From DASPGQ01 sp035457705 (lineage in GTDB: Bacteria > Acidobacteriota > Vicinamibacteria > Marinacidobacterales > SMYC01), in assembly GCA_035457705.1 (NCBI GenBank), contig DATIBD010000046.1:1-64000 (forward strand): a stretch of DNA of 64,000 bases. Direction: 5' to 3'. Every line of letters starts with the position of its first letter. Position 1 is the first letter of the stretch. The position numbers were made by a program, and so were the translations under genes. Below the pieces are notes generated by a model that worked only from the letters and a program-made list of their open reading frames with translations, had not been told where the DNA came from and made no database searches. Of this stretch, positions 51,150-59,438 are shown piece after piece.

Positions 51150-52220
51150 TCATGCGGCCAATCCCGCCGACCCGGATGGGCGTCTGCCGACCACCATCGC
51201 CGCACCCGGCAAGGTGCGCAATTGGATCGGCCTCCCGACTGACAAACCAGCGTCCCGCTGCCAGGACCGAATGGTCTCGAGCGGCCACGTGCCGGAACGG
51301 CTCGTCGCCGCGAAATAGAGGTCGAGGACCGCGCCGAATCCCCCGACGCTCTCCGGGGACGACGGGCGAAGCATGTCGAGCAACACACAGATGCCGCCTG
51401 GCTTCAGTGCCCGCGCGATCCTCCTTACGAGGTTTCGATTCTGCTCGTCGGTGAAGTGATGCACCAACTGCGACATGAAGACCACGTCCCAGTCCTCGTT
51501 GCCGAGCTCGTCCGACAGCGCGTCTCCGGCCCGATGCACAACCCGCTCACCCATTCCCTCCTCGGCCAGGATCGGGGCGGCATGCTCGACGGCCTGGGGT
51601 AGGTCCAGAATCGTCGATCGCAAGGCGTCGTGCTTCCGGCACAGGCACACCGAGTAGTATCCGTGCGAGCCACCAATGTCGAGCATCGCCGTCGCGCCAG
51701 CCGGAACCGGAAGGCGTGCGGCGACCTCCTCGGCGGAGATCGACGCGAGCGCCCGCATACCTCGCTGGTATCGATTCCACTCCAATCGGTCCGTGAGCGA
51801 ACGGTGTATTTCGAGCGGTTGCCCACTCGCGATGTACTCTTCGTACTTCGACACGATATCCCATTCGTCATACTGAAACAGCAGCTTGTCGCGGATCGAG
51901 TGGGGCGAGCTTCTGAGCAGCCACTTGCGGGCCTTCGGAGCCAGCTCGTATTGCCCGTCCCGGTGCCGAAGATACCGGCAGCCGACGAGCGCGTTCATGA
52001 GTTTTGTCGTCGCCTCTTCGTCGGTCCCGCAAAGCGCTGCCACTTCCGCCGCCGTCTTGGCTTCCGTGCCGATGGAATCGAACAGCCCGAGCTTTACTCC
52101 CGCCATGATCGAACGCGCCATGCTGTAGGCGATCTGCGTCTCCGCCAGCGGGTCCGGCGCCATGTTGGTTCGAAGGACGATTCGTTCGATCAGACTCTCT
52201 CCGATGACACCCAGTCGCAT
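51150..52220 (-). CDS. O-methyltransferase with dimerisation domain
   Basis: 356 residues. The N-terminal winged-helix/dimerisation part has GVKLGLFDSIGTEAKTAAEVAALCGTDEEAT, and the C-terminal SAM domain has AMLDIGGSHGYYSV and VFMSQLVHHFTDEQ. GRPIQLRTLPGAAMVVGRRP ends the domain. The type (Methyltransf_2-like) methylates hydroxyl groups of small metabolites; the substrate is unknown. No biosynthetic partners are next to it. It converges with the kinase gene 24 bases away. Confidence 0.88.
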   Translation of the reverse strand: MRLGVIGESLIERIVLRTNMAPDPLAETQIAYSMARSIMAGVKLGLFDSIGTEAKTAAEVAALCGTDEEATTKLMNALVGCRYLRHRDGQYELAPKARKWLLRSSPHSIRDKLLFQYDEWDIVSKYEEYIASGQPLEIHRSLTDRLEWNRYQRGMRALASISAEEVAARLPVPAGATAMLDIGGSHGYYSVCLCRKHDALRSTILDLPQAVEHAAPILAEEGMGERVVHRAGDALSDELGNEDWDVVFMSQLVHHFTDEQNRNLVRRIARALKPGGICVLLDMLRPSSPESVGGFGAVLDLYFAATSRSGTWPLETIRSWQRDAGLSVGRPIQLRTLPGAAMVVGRRPSGSAGLAA

Positions 52221-52393
52221 ACGTCTCCTCCGCTCCTGGCGGCCCGTGGATCCCGACGCGTATTTCGTCGGGACGAGCGCGGTGGACCAAGGTCGTAATG
52301 CTATCCGAAAACGAAAGCTGATGGCTCGAGCCTAGGCGCGGCTCGATGGGGTCGACCGTGAGAATTGACGGCTCCTGTTCTAGAATCACCGGT

Positions 52394-53119
52394 ATGAGCA
52401 CTTCACGGATGGAACGCAAAGTGGACGTACTCGAGCATGGCCTGGATCGCGACGGCTCCTCCCGAACCTGCGATCGACGGCTGTTCATGCAGCTTCAGGT
52501 TTTCACCGACTGCCTGGCTTTCGAGAAAGCCGTGGAGCCCGTGAAACGGAGCGGGCTCGAAGCCGTCGTCTATGCCGACGTCAACGATCCCCGAGGCATC
52601 GGAATCCTCACCATGACCGAGGATCCCGTCGAGCTCGTCACCCGGGCGCATCCGGTCCTGAACGCCGAGCCCTTCCGCGCGATGCGATTTCGTCCGGAGC
52701 TCACCATGCTGGGGCGAACCTATTCGAGCGGATTCGAGCCGGACCTGGAAGACTGGCTTCTCCAAAAGCCGAGACGCAATACACGAAATCCCGACTGGCG
52801 GTGGGCGGTCTGGTATCCGCTACGGCGGGTCGGGCCCTTCAACGCGCTTCCCGACGAGGAGCAAAAGAGCATACTTCGTGAGCACGGTGGGATTGGAAGG
52901 CTGTACGGAGAGGAAGACCTCGCTCATGATATCCGCCTCGCTTGTCACGGCCTGGACGCCCACGACAACGAGTTCGTGATCGGACTCGTGGGAAGAGAGC
53001 TCCATCCACTCTCGCATCTCGTACAGAGGATGCGGCGCACGCGCCAGACGTCGGAATTCATGGAGAAGATGGGCCCGTTCTTCGTCGGCCACGCGGTTTG
53101 GCAGCGACCTCTGGATTAG
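52394..53119 (+). CDS. Chlorite dismutase family haem protein
   Basis: 241 residues. The family segment MRFRPELTMLGRTYSSGFEPDLE and the C-terminal RMRRTRQTSEFMEKMGPFFVGHAVW are clear; the latter is the conserved FGPFYVG region. A His in ACHGLDAHDNEFVIGLVGR is a candidate for the axial haem ligand, and MRR an Arg near the distal site. Members include true chlorite dismutase and HemQ (coproporphyrin decarboxylase). No hemE/hemH is next to it, so I cannot choose. ATG 52394 is selected since the earlier frame is not family-like. Confidence 0.85.
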   Translation: MSTSRMERKVDVLEHGLDRDGSSRTCDRRLFMQLQVFTDCLAFEKAVEPVKRSGLEAVVYADVNDPRGIGILTMTEDPVELVTRAHPVLNAEPFRAMRFRPELTMLGRTYSSGFEPDLEDWLLQKPRRNTRNPDWRWAVWYPLRRVGPFNALPDEEQKSILREHGGIGRLYGEEDLAHDIRLACHGLDAHDNEFVIGLVGRELHPLSHLVQRMRRTRQTSEFMEKMGPFFVGHAVWQRPLD

Positions 53120-53171
53120 CGGGACAAGATTATTCCTGCCGCCACGCGAAGCGCTCGACGGCGCCCGCAGG

Positions 53172-53897
53172 CTACTTCTTCCCTGCGCTGGCCGCTCGCG
53201 ATCTCAGAACCTGGAGAATCGGGATTGCCGCAAGTTTCTCCTCACCCAGAAGCTCCCAGTCAATACCGCGTGGCTGTTTCTTGGGGCGTCTGCAGCGGAT
53301 GGTTTCGTCGGGCGTGACGATGTGGTCGAGCCGAAAGTCGTGTTCAACGGCGGGAACCTCGGCGACGATCTGGACCGGGTGCACGGTGGTAACGATGGGT
53401 GTGTCCTGCGACAGTTTTCCCGCCTGCATCAACAGGGCGAACTCGAGGTCGGAGAAGCCTCCACCCTTGCCCAGCCTTCGCCCGTCTCGGGTCACGGCCA
53501 CCGAGCCACAGAGCACGAAGTCGATCGGTTCGACGGCGTCCAGGGCGAGCGGCCGGCCGAGCTGGAAAGCGCCCTTGATGCTCGAAGCCTTGTGAAGGTC
53601 GGTGAGCCTCGCGGGATCGAGCTCGATGAAACAGGCCCGGTCCCGGAGGCGGGGAACGGCCATGTAGACGACCTTACCCGCTTGGAGCGCGCGTTTTCGA
53701 GCCGGCGCCTGCGGCGAGTCCGGGTTCGCCTTGATCCGGCCCGCCTTGCGCCAGGAGTCGAGCTCTTCGAGCCGCTCCGCTGCGCGCTCAGCCCCTATGA
53801 AGTTCGGGATTCGGCCGCGCGTTCCGGGGAAGCGGCCCACTCTCATCTCCTCCATACGCTTCCACACGCGTTCTCTCAGCTCTTGCTTGCCAGTCAT
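53172..53897 (-). CDS. 5-formyltetrahydrofolate cyclo-ligase family protein
   Basis: 241 residues. The family opening is KQELRERVWKRMEEMRVGRFP, the ATP-binding part is near GKVVYMAVPRLRD, and the catalytic loop is LGKGGGFSDLEFALLM (as GKGGGYYD). The enzyme turns 5-formyl-THF into methenyl-THF in one-carbon metabolism. The extended C-terminus of about 25 residues and the N-terminal insert are more like the MTHFSD-type group. ATG 53897 overlaps the preceding stop by four bases, coupling it to the macro-like gene. Confidence 0.85.
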   Translation of the reverse strand: MTGKQELRERVWKRMEEMRVGRFPGTRGRIPNFIGAERAAERLEELDSWRKAGRIKANPDSPQAPARKRALQAGKVVYMAVPRLRDRACFIELDPARLTDLHKASSIKGAFQLGRPLALDAVEPIDFVLCGSVAVTRDGRRLGKGGGFSDLEFALLMQAGKLSQDTPIVTTVHPVQIVAEVPAVEHDFRLDHIVTPDETIRCRRPKKQPRGIDWELLGEEKLAAIPILQVLRSRAASAGKK

Positions 53898-54391
53898 TCC
53901 CTTTCTAGCATTGCCAGCGCGGGTCTCACGATCCACACACGCTCGAGAACGACTTTCTCGATGAGAAATGAGCTCAGGAGCTCGAAAGATCGCTGGGCGT
54001 TCATCTTGCCATGAACGGTGCCGAGTAACGGTGTCGCGAGTGCGCGGATTCGACGGCGCTCGACTTCCTTGCGGAGGCTGCGCACTGCTTCGGCGATCCA
54101 GGTCTCTCGCCACGTCGGGTTTTCGTGGAGCCGGTGGACGATGGCAAGGAGCAACAGAGGCTTTCCCGGGCGCACGACGATGGTACCGGGCTCGATCTCG
54201 ACGGCTGCGTGAGCGCGGGTCATGACTCGAACCGGATGCTCGCCGGGCAGCTCCAGACGCGGCTCGGAGCTGAGGGACAGGTACGAATCCTCCTCCTCGA
54301 CGAACGCGTCGACGGGAAACGGCGGCTCCTCGCGAGGACTCAGGACGAGTCTCGGCTTCGAACGAGGCGGCAATTGGCTTCTTCGCGGCAT
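53894..54391 (-). CDS. Unknown protein with macro-domain-like C-terminus
   Basis: 165 residues. The N-terminal about 60 residues are charged (PPFPVDAFVEEEDSYLSLSS). The rest reads LLLLAIVHRLHENPTWRETWI and IRALATPLLGTVHGKMNAQRSF, which resembles the last strands of a macro domain (ALP.LGTG.GG...A). That assignment is tentative. The stop overlaps the MTHFS start, so coupling is clear. ATG 54391 faces the YbaK gene on the other strand; the starts are divergent with 112 bases between. Confidence 0.55.
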   Translation of the reverse strand: MPRRSQLPPRSKPRLVLSPREEPPFPVDAFVEEEDSYLSLSSEPRLELPGEHPVRVMTRAHAAVEIEPGTIVVRPGKPLLLLAIVHRLHENPTWRETWIAEAVRSLRKEVERRRIRALATPLLGTVHGKMNAQRSFELLSSFLIEKVVLERVWIVRPALAMLERE

Positions 54392-54503
54392 GCCCCGAGG
54401 TCGGTTCGACCTCGCGGACCACATGATAGCAGACCGCCGACCCATTGCGTTCCCGCGCAGATCGCGCAAGACTCTCGACATAGAATGGAGGTTCGGGTCC
54501 AAG

Positions 54504-54974
54504 ATGAAGCTCCCCGCGCACGCCTTTCTCGACGAGCACGACATCCCTTACGAAGTGAGGACTTTCCCGTTCGCGACCGAGAAGGGCGCGGCAAACGTCG
54601 CCCGGGCTCTTGGCTTCCGTGAGCACCAGATGGTGAAGACGCTCCTCTTCGAGTCGGGGAAGGGCGAGCGCGTTCTCGTGATGGTGGGGGGCGACCGAAG
54701 CGCGCGGTCCGGCCACCTCAAGAAGGCCATCGGTGATCGGAATATCAAGATGGCGCAGCCGGAAGTCGTCAAAGAAGTCACGGGCTACGAGGTCGGCTCG
54801 GTGCCGCCGTTTCACTGGCAGCCGCGAGGCTTCCGGTCGTTTCTCGATCGAGAGCTGACCGAGGAGGCCCTGCTCGGCGTGGGCGCCGGAGAGTGGGGGA
54901 ACGAGATTCTGATCACGCCGGAAAATCTCGTCCGTGCCTGCAGCGCGATCGTCGTCAATCTGACGAGCCGATAA
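54504..54974 (+). CDS. YbaK/EbsC-type aminoacyl-tRNA deacylase
   Basis: 156 residues. The family signatures are FPFATEKGAANVARALGFREHQMVKTLLF and DRSARSGHLKKAIGDRNIKMAQPEVVKEVTGYEVGSVPPF. These enzymes remove wrongly attached amino acids, mainly Cys-tRNA(Pro) for YbaK. The catalytic Lys is in VKTLLF. The length is typical, so I choose ATG 54504 though its ribosome binding site is not strong. An earlier ATG at 54390 would add 38 residues without family match. Confidence 0.88.
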   Translation: MKLPAHAFLDEHDIPYEVRTFPFATEKGAANVARALGFREHQMVKTLLFESGKGERVLVMVGGDRSARSGHLKKAIGDRNIKMAQPEVVKEVTGYEVGSVPPFHWQPRGFRSFLDRELTEEALLGVGAGEWGNEILITPENLVRACSAIVVNLTSR

Positions 54975-54998
54975 CGCCGTGCGGTAGAATGACGTGTC

Positions 54999-56009
54999 AT
55001 GAGCCTCGCGTCCGTCTCGCTGTGGGTGATGCTGGTGGCTCAAACGGGAGCTATCGACCGCGAGTCGTACGAAGTGTATCTATGCCCGGTGCATCGCGAC
55101 GAGCAGGCGACGTCACCCGCCGCTTGCCCGGTGTGCCAGCGCGAAATGGTCCAGAGGATCCTCGTGCCGAGCTATTCCTGTCCGATGCACCCTCACATCG
55201 ACGAGGAGGAAGCGGGCAGTTGCCCGATTTGCAAAATGGATCTCGTCGCCACGACTCGAGAGCTCCAGTGGTATTGCGAGAACAGCCCCGAGCAGGTCTC
55301 GAGCCTCCCCGGCGCGTGCCCGGATGGATCGTCGATGGCCATGCGGAGCGTTCCCATGGCCCACGGCGACCACAACCCCAAGCACGGGGGCATCCTTTTC
55401 ATGGCGCCCGACGGGTTCCATCACCTCGAAGGTACGCTCGACGACGACGGGACGTTTCGACTCTATCTGTACGATGACTTCACGCGTCCCATCGATGCCG
55501 CGCCGTTCGAGGCTCGGATCGAGACGCGAAAGCTCTCGCCGGCAAGCGGCGGCGATTTTCTCACGGCATCGCTTCCGCCGCCGGAGAGCTACCCGGCGGA
55601 GGTCGTCGTCAACGCGCGCTTGCCTGGCGCGCACGAAGACGAGGCCCGCTTCGATTTCGTTTTCCAGGGTGACGTGGATGCCGTACGTCTGGCGCTTCCC
55701 GAGTTTCGCATTCCAGAAACCGCCGACGGTATCTTCCAGGAGATCATGGACCGCGACAAGCGGGTGAAGGAGCTCATCCGCCGAGGCAACTGGCCCGACC
55801 TCTACATTCCGGCGCTCGAGGCGAAAGAGCTCGTGCTGGCGCTGAACGAGAAGGAGCCGGAGCGGGTCGGCTTTCCCGCGAAGAAGCTTGTCCGCGCCGC
55901 CTGGCTCCTCGATACCTATGGCGACCTGGGGAACCGGATCGAAGTGGAGTCCGCCTATCGGTTGTTCGAGGAGGCGATCCAGGAGCTAGAGGCGGCTCAT
56001 GCGCGCTAA
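54999..56009 (+). CDS. Exported heavy-metal-binding domain protein
   Basis: 336 residues. A signal peptide precedes three Cys-rich motifs: YLCPVHRDEQATSPAACPVCQREM, YSCPMHPHIDEEEAGSCPICKMDL, and YCENSPEQVSSLPGACPDG. Each pairs a C-P-x-H with a CPxC, as in heavy-metal-binding (YHS-like) domains of copper export proteins. A His-rich HGDHNPKHGG follows, then a beta domain and a helical C-terminus. It probably binds Cu+ or Zn2+ in the periplasm. The last 11 bases overlap the cytochrome-containing gene, so they are cotranscribed. Confidence 0.85.
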   Translation: MSLASVSLWVMLVAQTGAIDRESYEVYLCPVHRDEQATSPAACPVCQREMVQRILVPSYSCPMHPHIDEEEAGSCPICKMDLVATTRELQWYCENSPEQVSSLPGACPDGSSMAMRSVPMAHGDHNPKHGGILFMAPDGFHHLEGTLDDDGTFRLYLYDDFTRPIDAAPFEARIETRKLSPASGGDFLTASLPPPESYPAEVVVNARLPGAHEDEARFDFVFQGDVDAVRLALPEFRIPETADGIFQEIMDRDKRVKELIRRGNWPDLYIPALEAKELVLALNEKEPERVGFPAKKLVRAAWLLDTYGDLGNRIEVESAYRLFEEAIQELEAAHAR

Positions 56010-57060
56010 GCTCGCTCTGGTTGCAGCATTTCTTGCGTCTTCCGAGCCTGTCGGTGCTCACGAAGCCAACCCGTCACGATACACTTACAGCGAGCACGTG
56101 CGGCCCATCTTCTTGCGGCATTGCGGCGGATGCCATCGTGCCGAGGGGATCGCGCCCATGTCGCTTCTGGATTACCAGGAAGCCGTTCCCTGGGCGAACG
56201 CCATCAAGATGCAGTTGTTGCAGCAGACGATGCCTCCATGGCTTCCGGCCGACGGGATTGGAGCCTTCCGCCACGAGAGAAGCCTCACCGCCGAGGAGAT
56301 CGATATCGTCATCGACTGGGCGGTCGGGCAGACACCTCGGGGCGAGCTGCCCGCTGACTTCGAGCTCGAGCGGGACGCTCCGGCCGCAATTGAGCCGCAA
56401 CTGTGGCTAGACTCTGGTACCGAGGTGGTGCTCGCGGAAGATGAGTTCGAGAAGACCGCGTGCGTCGCACTGCCGACGAACCTCGCCGGGTCGCGTTTGG
56501 CCACGACGTTCATCGTACAGCCTGGACTTCCCACCATCGTGCGCAGGGCGACCATCTTCCGAGGCTCAGCTTGCGAGGGCCGGGCTCCACTCGCGACCTG
56601 GCTGCCGGATCAGCGGAGTGTTTCCTACCCCGAGGGAAGCGGCATCCTTCTCGCGGCAGGTGAGAGCCTTGCGCTCGAGATCGTCTACGTGAAAGGATGG
56701 ACGGACGACGGCAAGAGGCTCACCGACCGCACGCGACTGGGCATCACGTTCGCCGCCGAGGTCGAGCCGATCCAATCCGTCTGCATCGAAACTCACAGCT
56801 ACGAGCTGACTGATGGCTCTTCACTCGTAGCTCTCTACCCCGATCTTTCCGGGGCAGAGGAGCCTTTCCGCGTCGATGCGGTCCTCCCCGATGGGTCCTC
56901 CGAGCGACTTCTCTTCATCGAGCGCTACGAGCCGGCATGGCGCGAGAAGTATGTACTCGAGACGCCCCTTCGGCTCCCTGCGGGCTCTCGACTCGAGATC
57001 TCACAGCCGACTCTCTGGGCAGACTTCCTGTCCACGACCGGAGCTGGCTCCGAGCAATAG
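55999..57060 (+). CDS. Cytochrome c / copper-monooxygenase-like exported protein
   Basis: 353 residues. A signal peptide MRAKLALVAAFLASSEPVGAHEA precedes YSEHVRPIFLRHCGGCHRAEG (haem motif CGGCH). Residues 130-340 resemble the beta-sandwich of ascorbate-dependent copper monooxygenases (SGTEVVLAEDEFEKTACVALPT, LALEIVYVKGWTDDGKRL). Copper ligands are not complete: His in ETHSYELTDGS is kept but other motifs are unclear. Coupling with the metal-binding protein upstream suggests a copper-linked periplasmic redox function. Confidence 0.8.
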   Translation: MRAKLALVAAFLASSEPVGAHEANPSRYTYSEHVRPIFLRHCGGCHRAEGIAPMSLLDYQEAVPWANAIKMQLLQQTMPPWLPADGIGAFRHERSLTAEEIDIVIDWAVGQTPRGELPADFELERDAPAAIEPQLWLDSGTEVVLAEDEFEKTACVALPTNLAGSRLATTFIVQPGLPTIVRRATIFRGSACEGRAPLATWLPDQRSVSYPEGSGILLAAGESLALEIVYVKGWTDDGKRLTDRTRLGITFAAEVEPIQSVCIETHSYELTDGSSLVALYPDLSGAEEPFRVDAVLPDGSSERLLFIERYEPAWREKYVLETPLRLPAGSRLEISQPTLWADFLSTTGAGSEQ

Positions 57061-57079
57061 CCGCCTGCCACTGGGTCGT

Positions 57080-57535
57080 ATGACGAAGATCGCCATCGAG
57101 CCGGCGACGGTGGCCCAAGCGGGCGCCTTGCTCTCCCTGGTGTCGCGCTTCTACGAGGAAGAGAACTATCCCTTCGATGAACACCAGGCTCGCCGGGCGC
57201 TCCTGGGGCTGCTCGAGGACCCGGCACGCGGCCGCGTTTGGATCGTGACCGACCGGGATCGCATCGTCGGCTATTTCATCCTGACGTTGGGCTGGAGCCT
57301 CGAATACCATGGCCGCGATGCGTTCGTCGACGAGCTCTACGTGCTGCCCGAGTATCGAGGCCGCGGCCTGGGTAAACGCGCCTTCGCCATGATGGATGAC
57401 GTCTGCCGTGAGCTGGGCGTTCGGGCACTCCATCTCGAGGTCGAGCGTGACAACGAGCGCGCTCAGCAGCTCTACCGCAAGATGGGCTTCGAGGATCACG
57501 AACGTTTCCTGATGACGAGGCGGATCGCGCAATGA
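57080..57535 (+). CDS. GNAT family N-acetyltransferase
   Basis: 151 residues. The acetyl-CoA loop is DELYVLPEYRGRGLGKRAF (R/Q-x-x-G-x-G/A), the following strand reads ALHLEVERDNERAQQLYRKMGFEDHERFLMTRRI, and the N-terminus has a normal beta1-alpha1 region. Similar GNATs act on varied amines. ATG 57080 is chosen; a longer frame exists upstream but overlaps the preceding gene. The substrate is unknown. Confidence 0.9.
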   Translation: MTKIAIEPATVAQAGALLSLVSRFYEEENYPFDEHQARRALLGLLEDPARGRVWIVTDRDRIVGYFILTLGWSLEYHGRDAFVDELYVLPEYRGRGLGKRAFAMMDDVCRELGVRALHLEVERDNERAQQLYRKMGFEDHERFLMTRRIAQ

Positions 57536-57568
57536 ATGGCACGCGCCCCGGGGTCATCGGCCCGAGCG

Positions 57569-58453
57569 CTATTCGGCCTTGACCTCGTTCTCGATGGGGG
57601 GGAGGGATTTCAGGTAGACGGCGATGGCCTTCAGGTCGGACTCCTCCATGTGCCGGTAGCCCTTGTCGATGACCTCTGCCATCAGCCCCTGGGTTCCGTC
57701 GCCATCCGGCAGGAGGTTCGTCTGCAGGAACCAAACGATGTCCGTCGTCGACCAGCTGCCGATTCCGGTCTTCTCGTCGGGAGTGATGTTGGGTGCAAGC
57801 TCGCCCTCCGGTCCCTCCACTGAGCCCGCGTAACGCAGGTCCTCGTTCACCGCGCCCAGGAACGTTCGCGGGGTATGGCACTCGCCGCAGTGCGCCACCG
57901 CCTCGACGAGATAGGCGCCCCGGTTCCACTCATCGCTTCTCGCCGGAACAGGAGCGAATCTCCGGGGCTCGAAGTGGAGCCCCCGCCAGACGCGCACGCT
58001 CGTACGGCTGTTGTACGGAAATCCGAAGTCGGGTTCCCGGTTTTCCTTTTTCACTGGCGGGAGCGAGAAGAGGTAGGCCTTCAGATCGAGAAGGTCGCCG
58101 TCGGTCATCCGGGTGAACGACGTGTAGGGAAACACGGGATAGTAGAGCTCCCCTTCAGGGCTCATCCCTTCCCGCATCGCTCGTAGGAAATCCTCGTCGC
58201 TCCATCGTCCGATGCCTGTTTCCTCGTCCGGAGTGATGTTCGTCCCGGAGATGGTGCCGAACGGGGTCTTGATCGCCCTTCCGCCCGAGAACGAGACGCT
58301 TTCACCCGCGGCATCGGTGTGGCATGCGCATCCACCCGACGCTCTCAAGACGTACTCGCCCCGGCGAATCGCATCCGGGTCCTGGCCGGGGGCTCTCGAG
58401 ACAACAAGCCCCGAAATCGAAAGCCCGAGGCCCAGAAAAGCCGTCGTCTTCAT
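57569..58453 (-). CDS. Exported dihaem cytochrome c with an unusual CxCH first site
   Basis: 294 residues. The signal peptide MKTTAFLGLGLSISGLVVSR is followed by two cytochrome c domains. The second site is a normal CGECH (near residue 194). The first reads GGCACH, so only one residue separates the Cys pair, unless a Gly-Cys-Ala-Cys-His single-Cys attachment is used. Both domains carry the SGTNITPDEETGIGRWSDEDF-type repeat, as in alcohol-dehydrogenase cytochrome subunits. Its upstream neighbour codes for a cytochrome c', so this is an electron-transfer pair. Confidence 0.85.
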   Translation of the reverse strand: MKTTAFLGLGLSISGLVVSRAPGQDPDAIRRGEYVLRASGGCACHTDAAGESVSFSGGRAIKTPFGTISGTNITPDEETGIGRWSDEDFLRAMREGMSPEGELYYPVFPYTSFTRMTDGDLLDLKAYLFSLPPVKKENREPDFGFPYNSRTSVRVWRGLHFEPRRFAPVPARSDEWNRGAYLVEAVAHCGECHTPRTFLGAVNEDLRYAGSVEGPEGELAPNITPDEKTGIGSWSTTDIVWFLQTNLLPDGDGTQGLMAEVIDKGYRHMEESDLKAIAVYLKSLPPIENEVKAE

Positions 58454-58479
58454 GGAAGAACGCGAATGAGGCTCAACCT

Positions 58480-58983
58480 CTACCTCTTGAACCGCTCCTC
58501 CTCCGGCTTCCGGTAGGTATCGTGACACGCGCGGCAGGCGTTATTGACGGCGGTTACCTCCGGCAGGACCGCCTTCATGTCTCCGGACTCCGCGGCCGCG
58601 AGCAGCTTCGCACTCGCTGCATGGAGTGCCTTAGACTTCGCCACGAAGTCGTCCCAGCCCGTCCAGACTTCGGGCTTGGCGTCGGTCAACCCCTCGGTGA
58701 TTTTCGTCTCGAAGGCATCGGGAATGAGTGCCGAGAGCTCGCCGAGGTTCTTCGCGTGCGCCACGAAGTGCGATGAGTCGTACGGCAACTTGAACTTGAG
58801 TATATCGGCCATCGAGGCCATGCTGGCCCTCTGCCCGACCATGAGTCTCTGACGGTACTCGATGACGGGCTTGTTCTCGTCCTCCTGAGCGCGCGCCGGC
58901 GCGAGGAAAAGACCGAAACCCGTCGAGAACGTGACTGCTGCGAGAACCTTCGACCTGCCGGGACTGGGAAGCCAACGCGTCAT
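58480..58983 (-). CDS. Cytochrome c' (class II cytochrome c)
   Basis: 167 residues. A signal peptide ending FLAPARAQ precedes a four-helix-bundle protein with the haem motif CRACH near residue 152, close to the C-terminus, which is the layout of class II cytochromes. Met and Ala-rich helices (VIEYRQRLMVGQRASMASMADILKF) fit. Such proteins bind NO or transfer electrons in the periplasm. The gap to the dihaem gene is 26 bases on the same strand, so they form an operon with this gene first. Confidence 0.88.
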   Translation of the reverse strand: MTRWLPSPGRSKVLAAVTFSTGFGLFLAPARAQEDENKPVIEYRQRLMVGQRASMASMADILKFKLPYDSSHFVAHAKNLGELSALIPDAFETKITEGLTDAKPEVWTGWDDFVAKSKALHAASAKLLAAAESGDMKAVLPEVTAVNNACRACHDTYRKPEEERFKR

Positions 58984-59050
58984 CCTTACCTCCTAGGGTT
59001 GAGGAGATACTAAACGCAGGTGCGCGCCGGTTTCAAGGTAACTTTCGACC

Positions 59051-59177
59051 GTGAACGTTCGGACCTCACTGATCTAGGAGCTCCTCGGCCACAAGGATTT
59101 GCAGGCGACGATGAGCTTCTGTCACGTCCTCAACCGCGGAGGCTGCGGAGTGCGCAGCCCGTTCGACAGGCGCTGGC
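59051..59177 (+). pseudogene. Remnant of an integron integrase (tyrosine recombinase) C-terminus
   Basis: One frame reads NVRTSLI, a TAG stop, then ELLGHKDLQATMSFCHVLNR and GGCGVRSPFDRRW. This matches the end of IntI-type integrases (ELLGHKD...TTMIYTHVLNRGGRGVRSP). The His of GHKD is kept, but the nucleophile Tyr of IYTH is changed to Phe in SFCH, so it is dead. The rest of the gene is missing. It lies on the same strand as the cassettes after it. In most integrons the integrase is divergent from the array; the same-strand order is that of reverse integron integrases. Confidence 0.65.
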
Positions 59178-59413
59178 GTAGTTCTGGGCGGACGAGACGA
59201 TCGAATAGAATGTTCAATAGATTTCGACCGACCATGTTATCTCGCACGATGCGCGAGGTAGCAGCGAGATCAGTGCGTGGCCGAACCCCGCATGTCGAAG
59301 GAGGACAGGCCTTCGACCATCACTCGGGTAGAACGGGCGCTGAGAGAGGCCACGTCGTCTATCGCAACTGTACGGAAACCTTCAGTAGAGCTATAAAGAA
59401 CCATTAACTGACT

Positions 59414-59420
59414 GTTACGC
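59414..59420 (+). other. Putative integron recombination core site (left cassette boundary)
   Basis: GTTACGC fits the core GTTRRRY in part (two of the three R/Y positions off by one). Its reverse complement GCGTAAC is the exact left arm of the attC site at 60408. In integrons the two arms of a cassette's attC match in this way because the cassette was once circular. This marks the left edge of a cassette running from about 59415 to 60485. Confidence 0.6.
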
Positions 59421-59438
59421 GTACTCAAAGGAGGCACA

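Noticed and set aside
53898..55043. Open minus-strand frame continuing far upstream of the MTHFS gene.
   Set aside because: It runs through the antisense of the YbaK and macro-like genes and reads as Arg/His-rich low-complexity sequence; the family match begins only at 53897.
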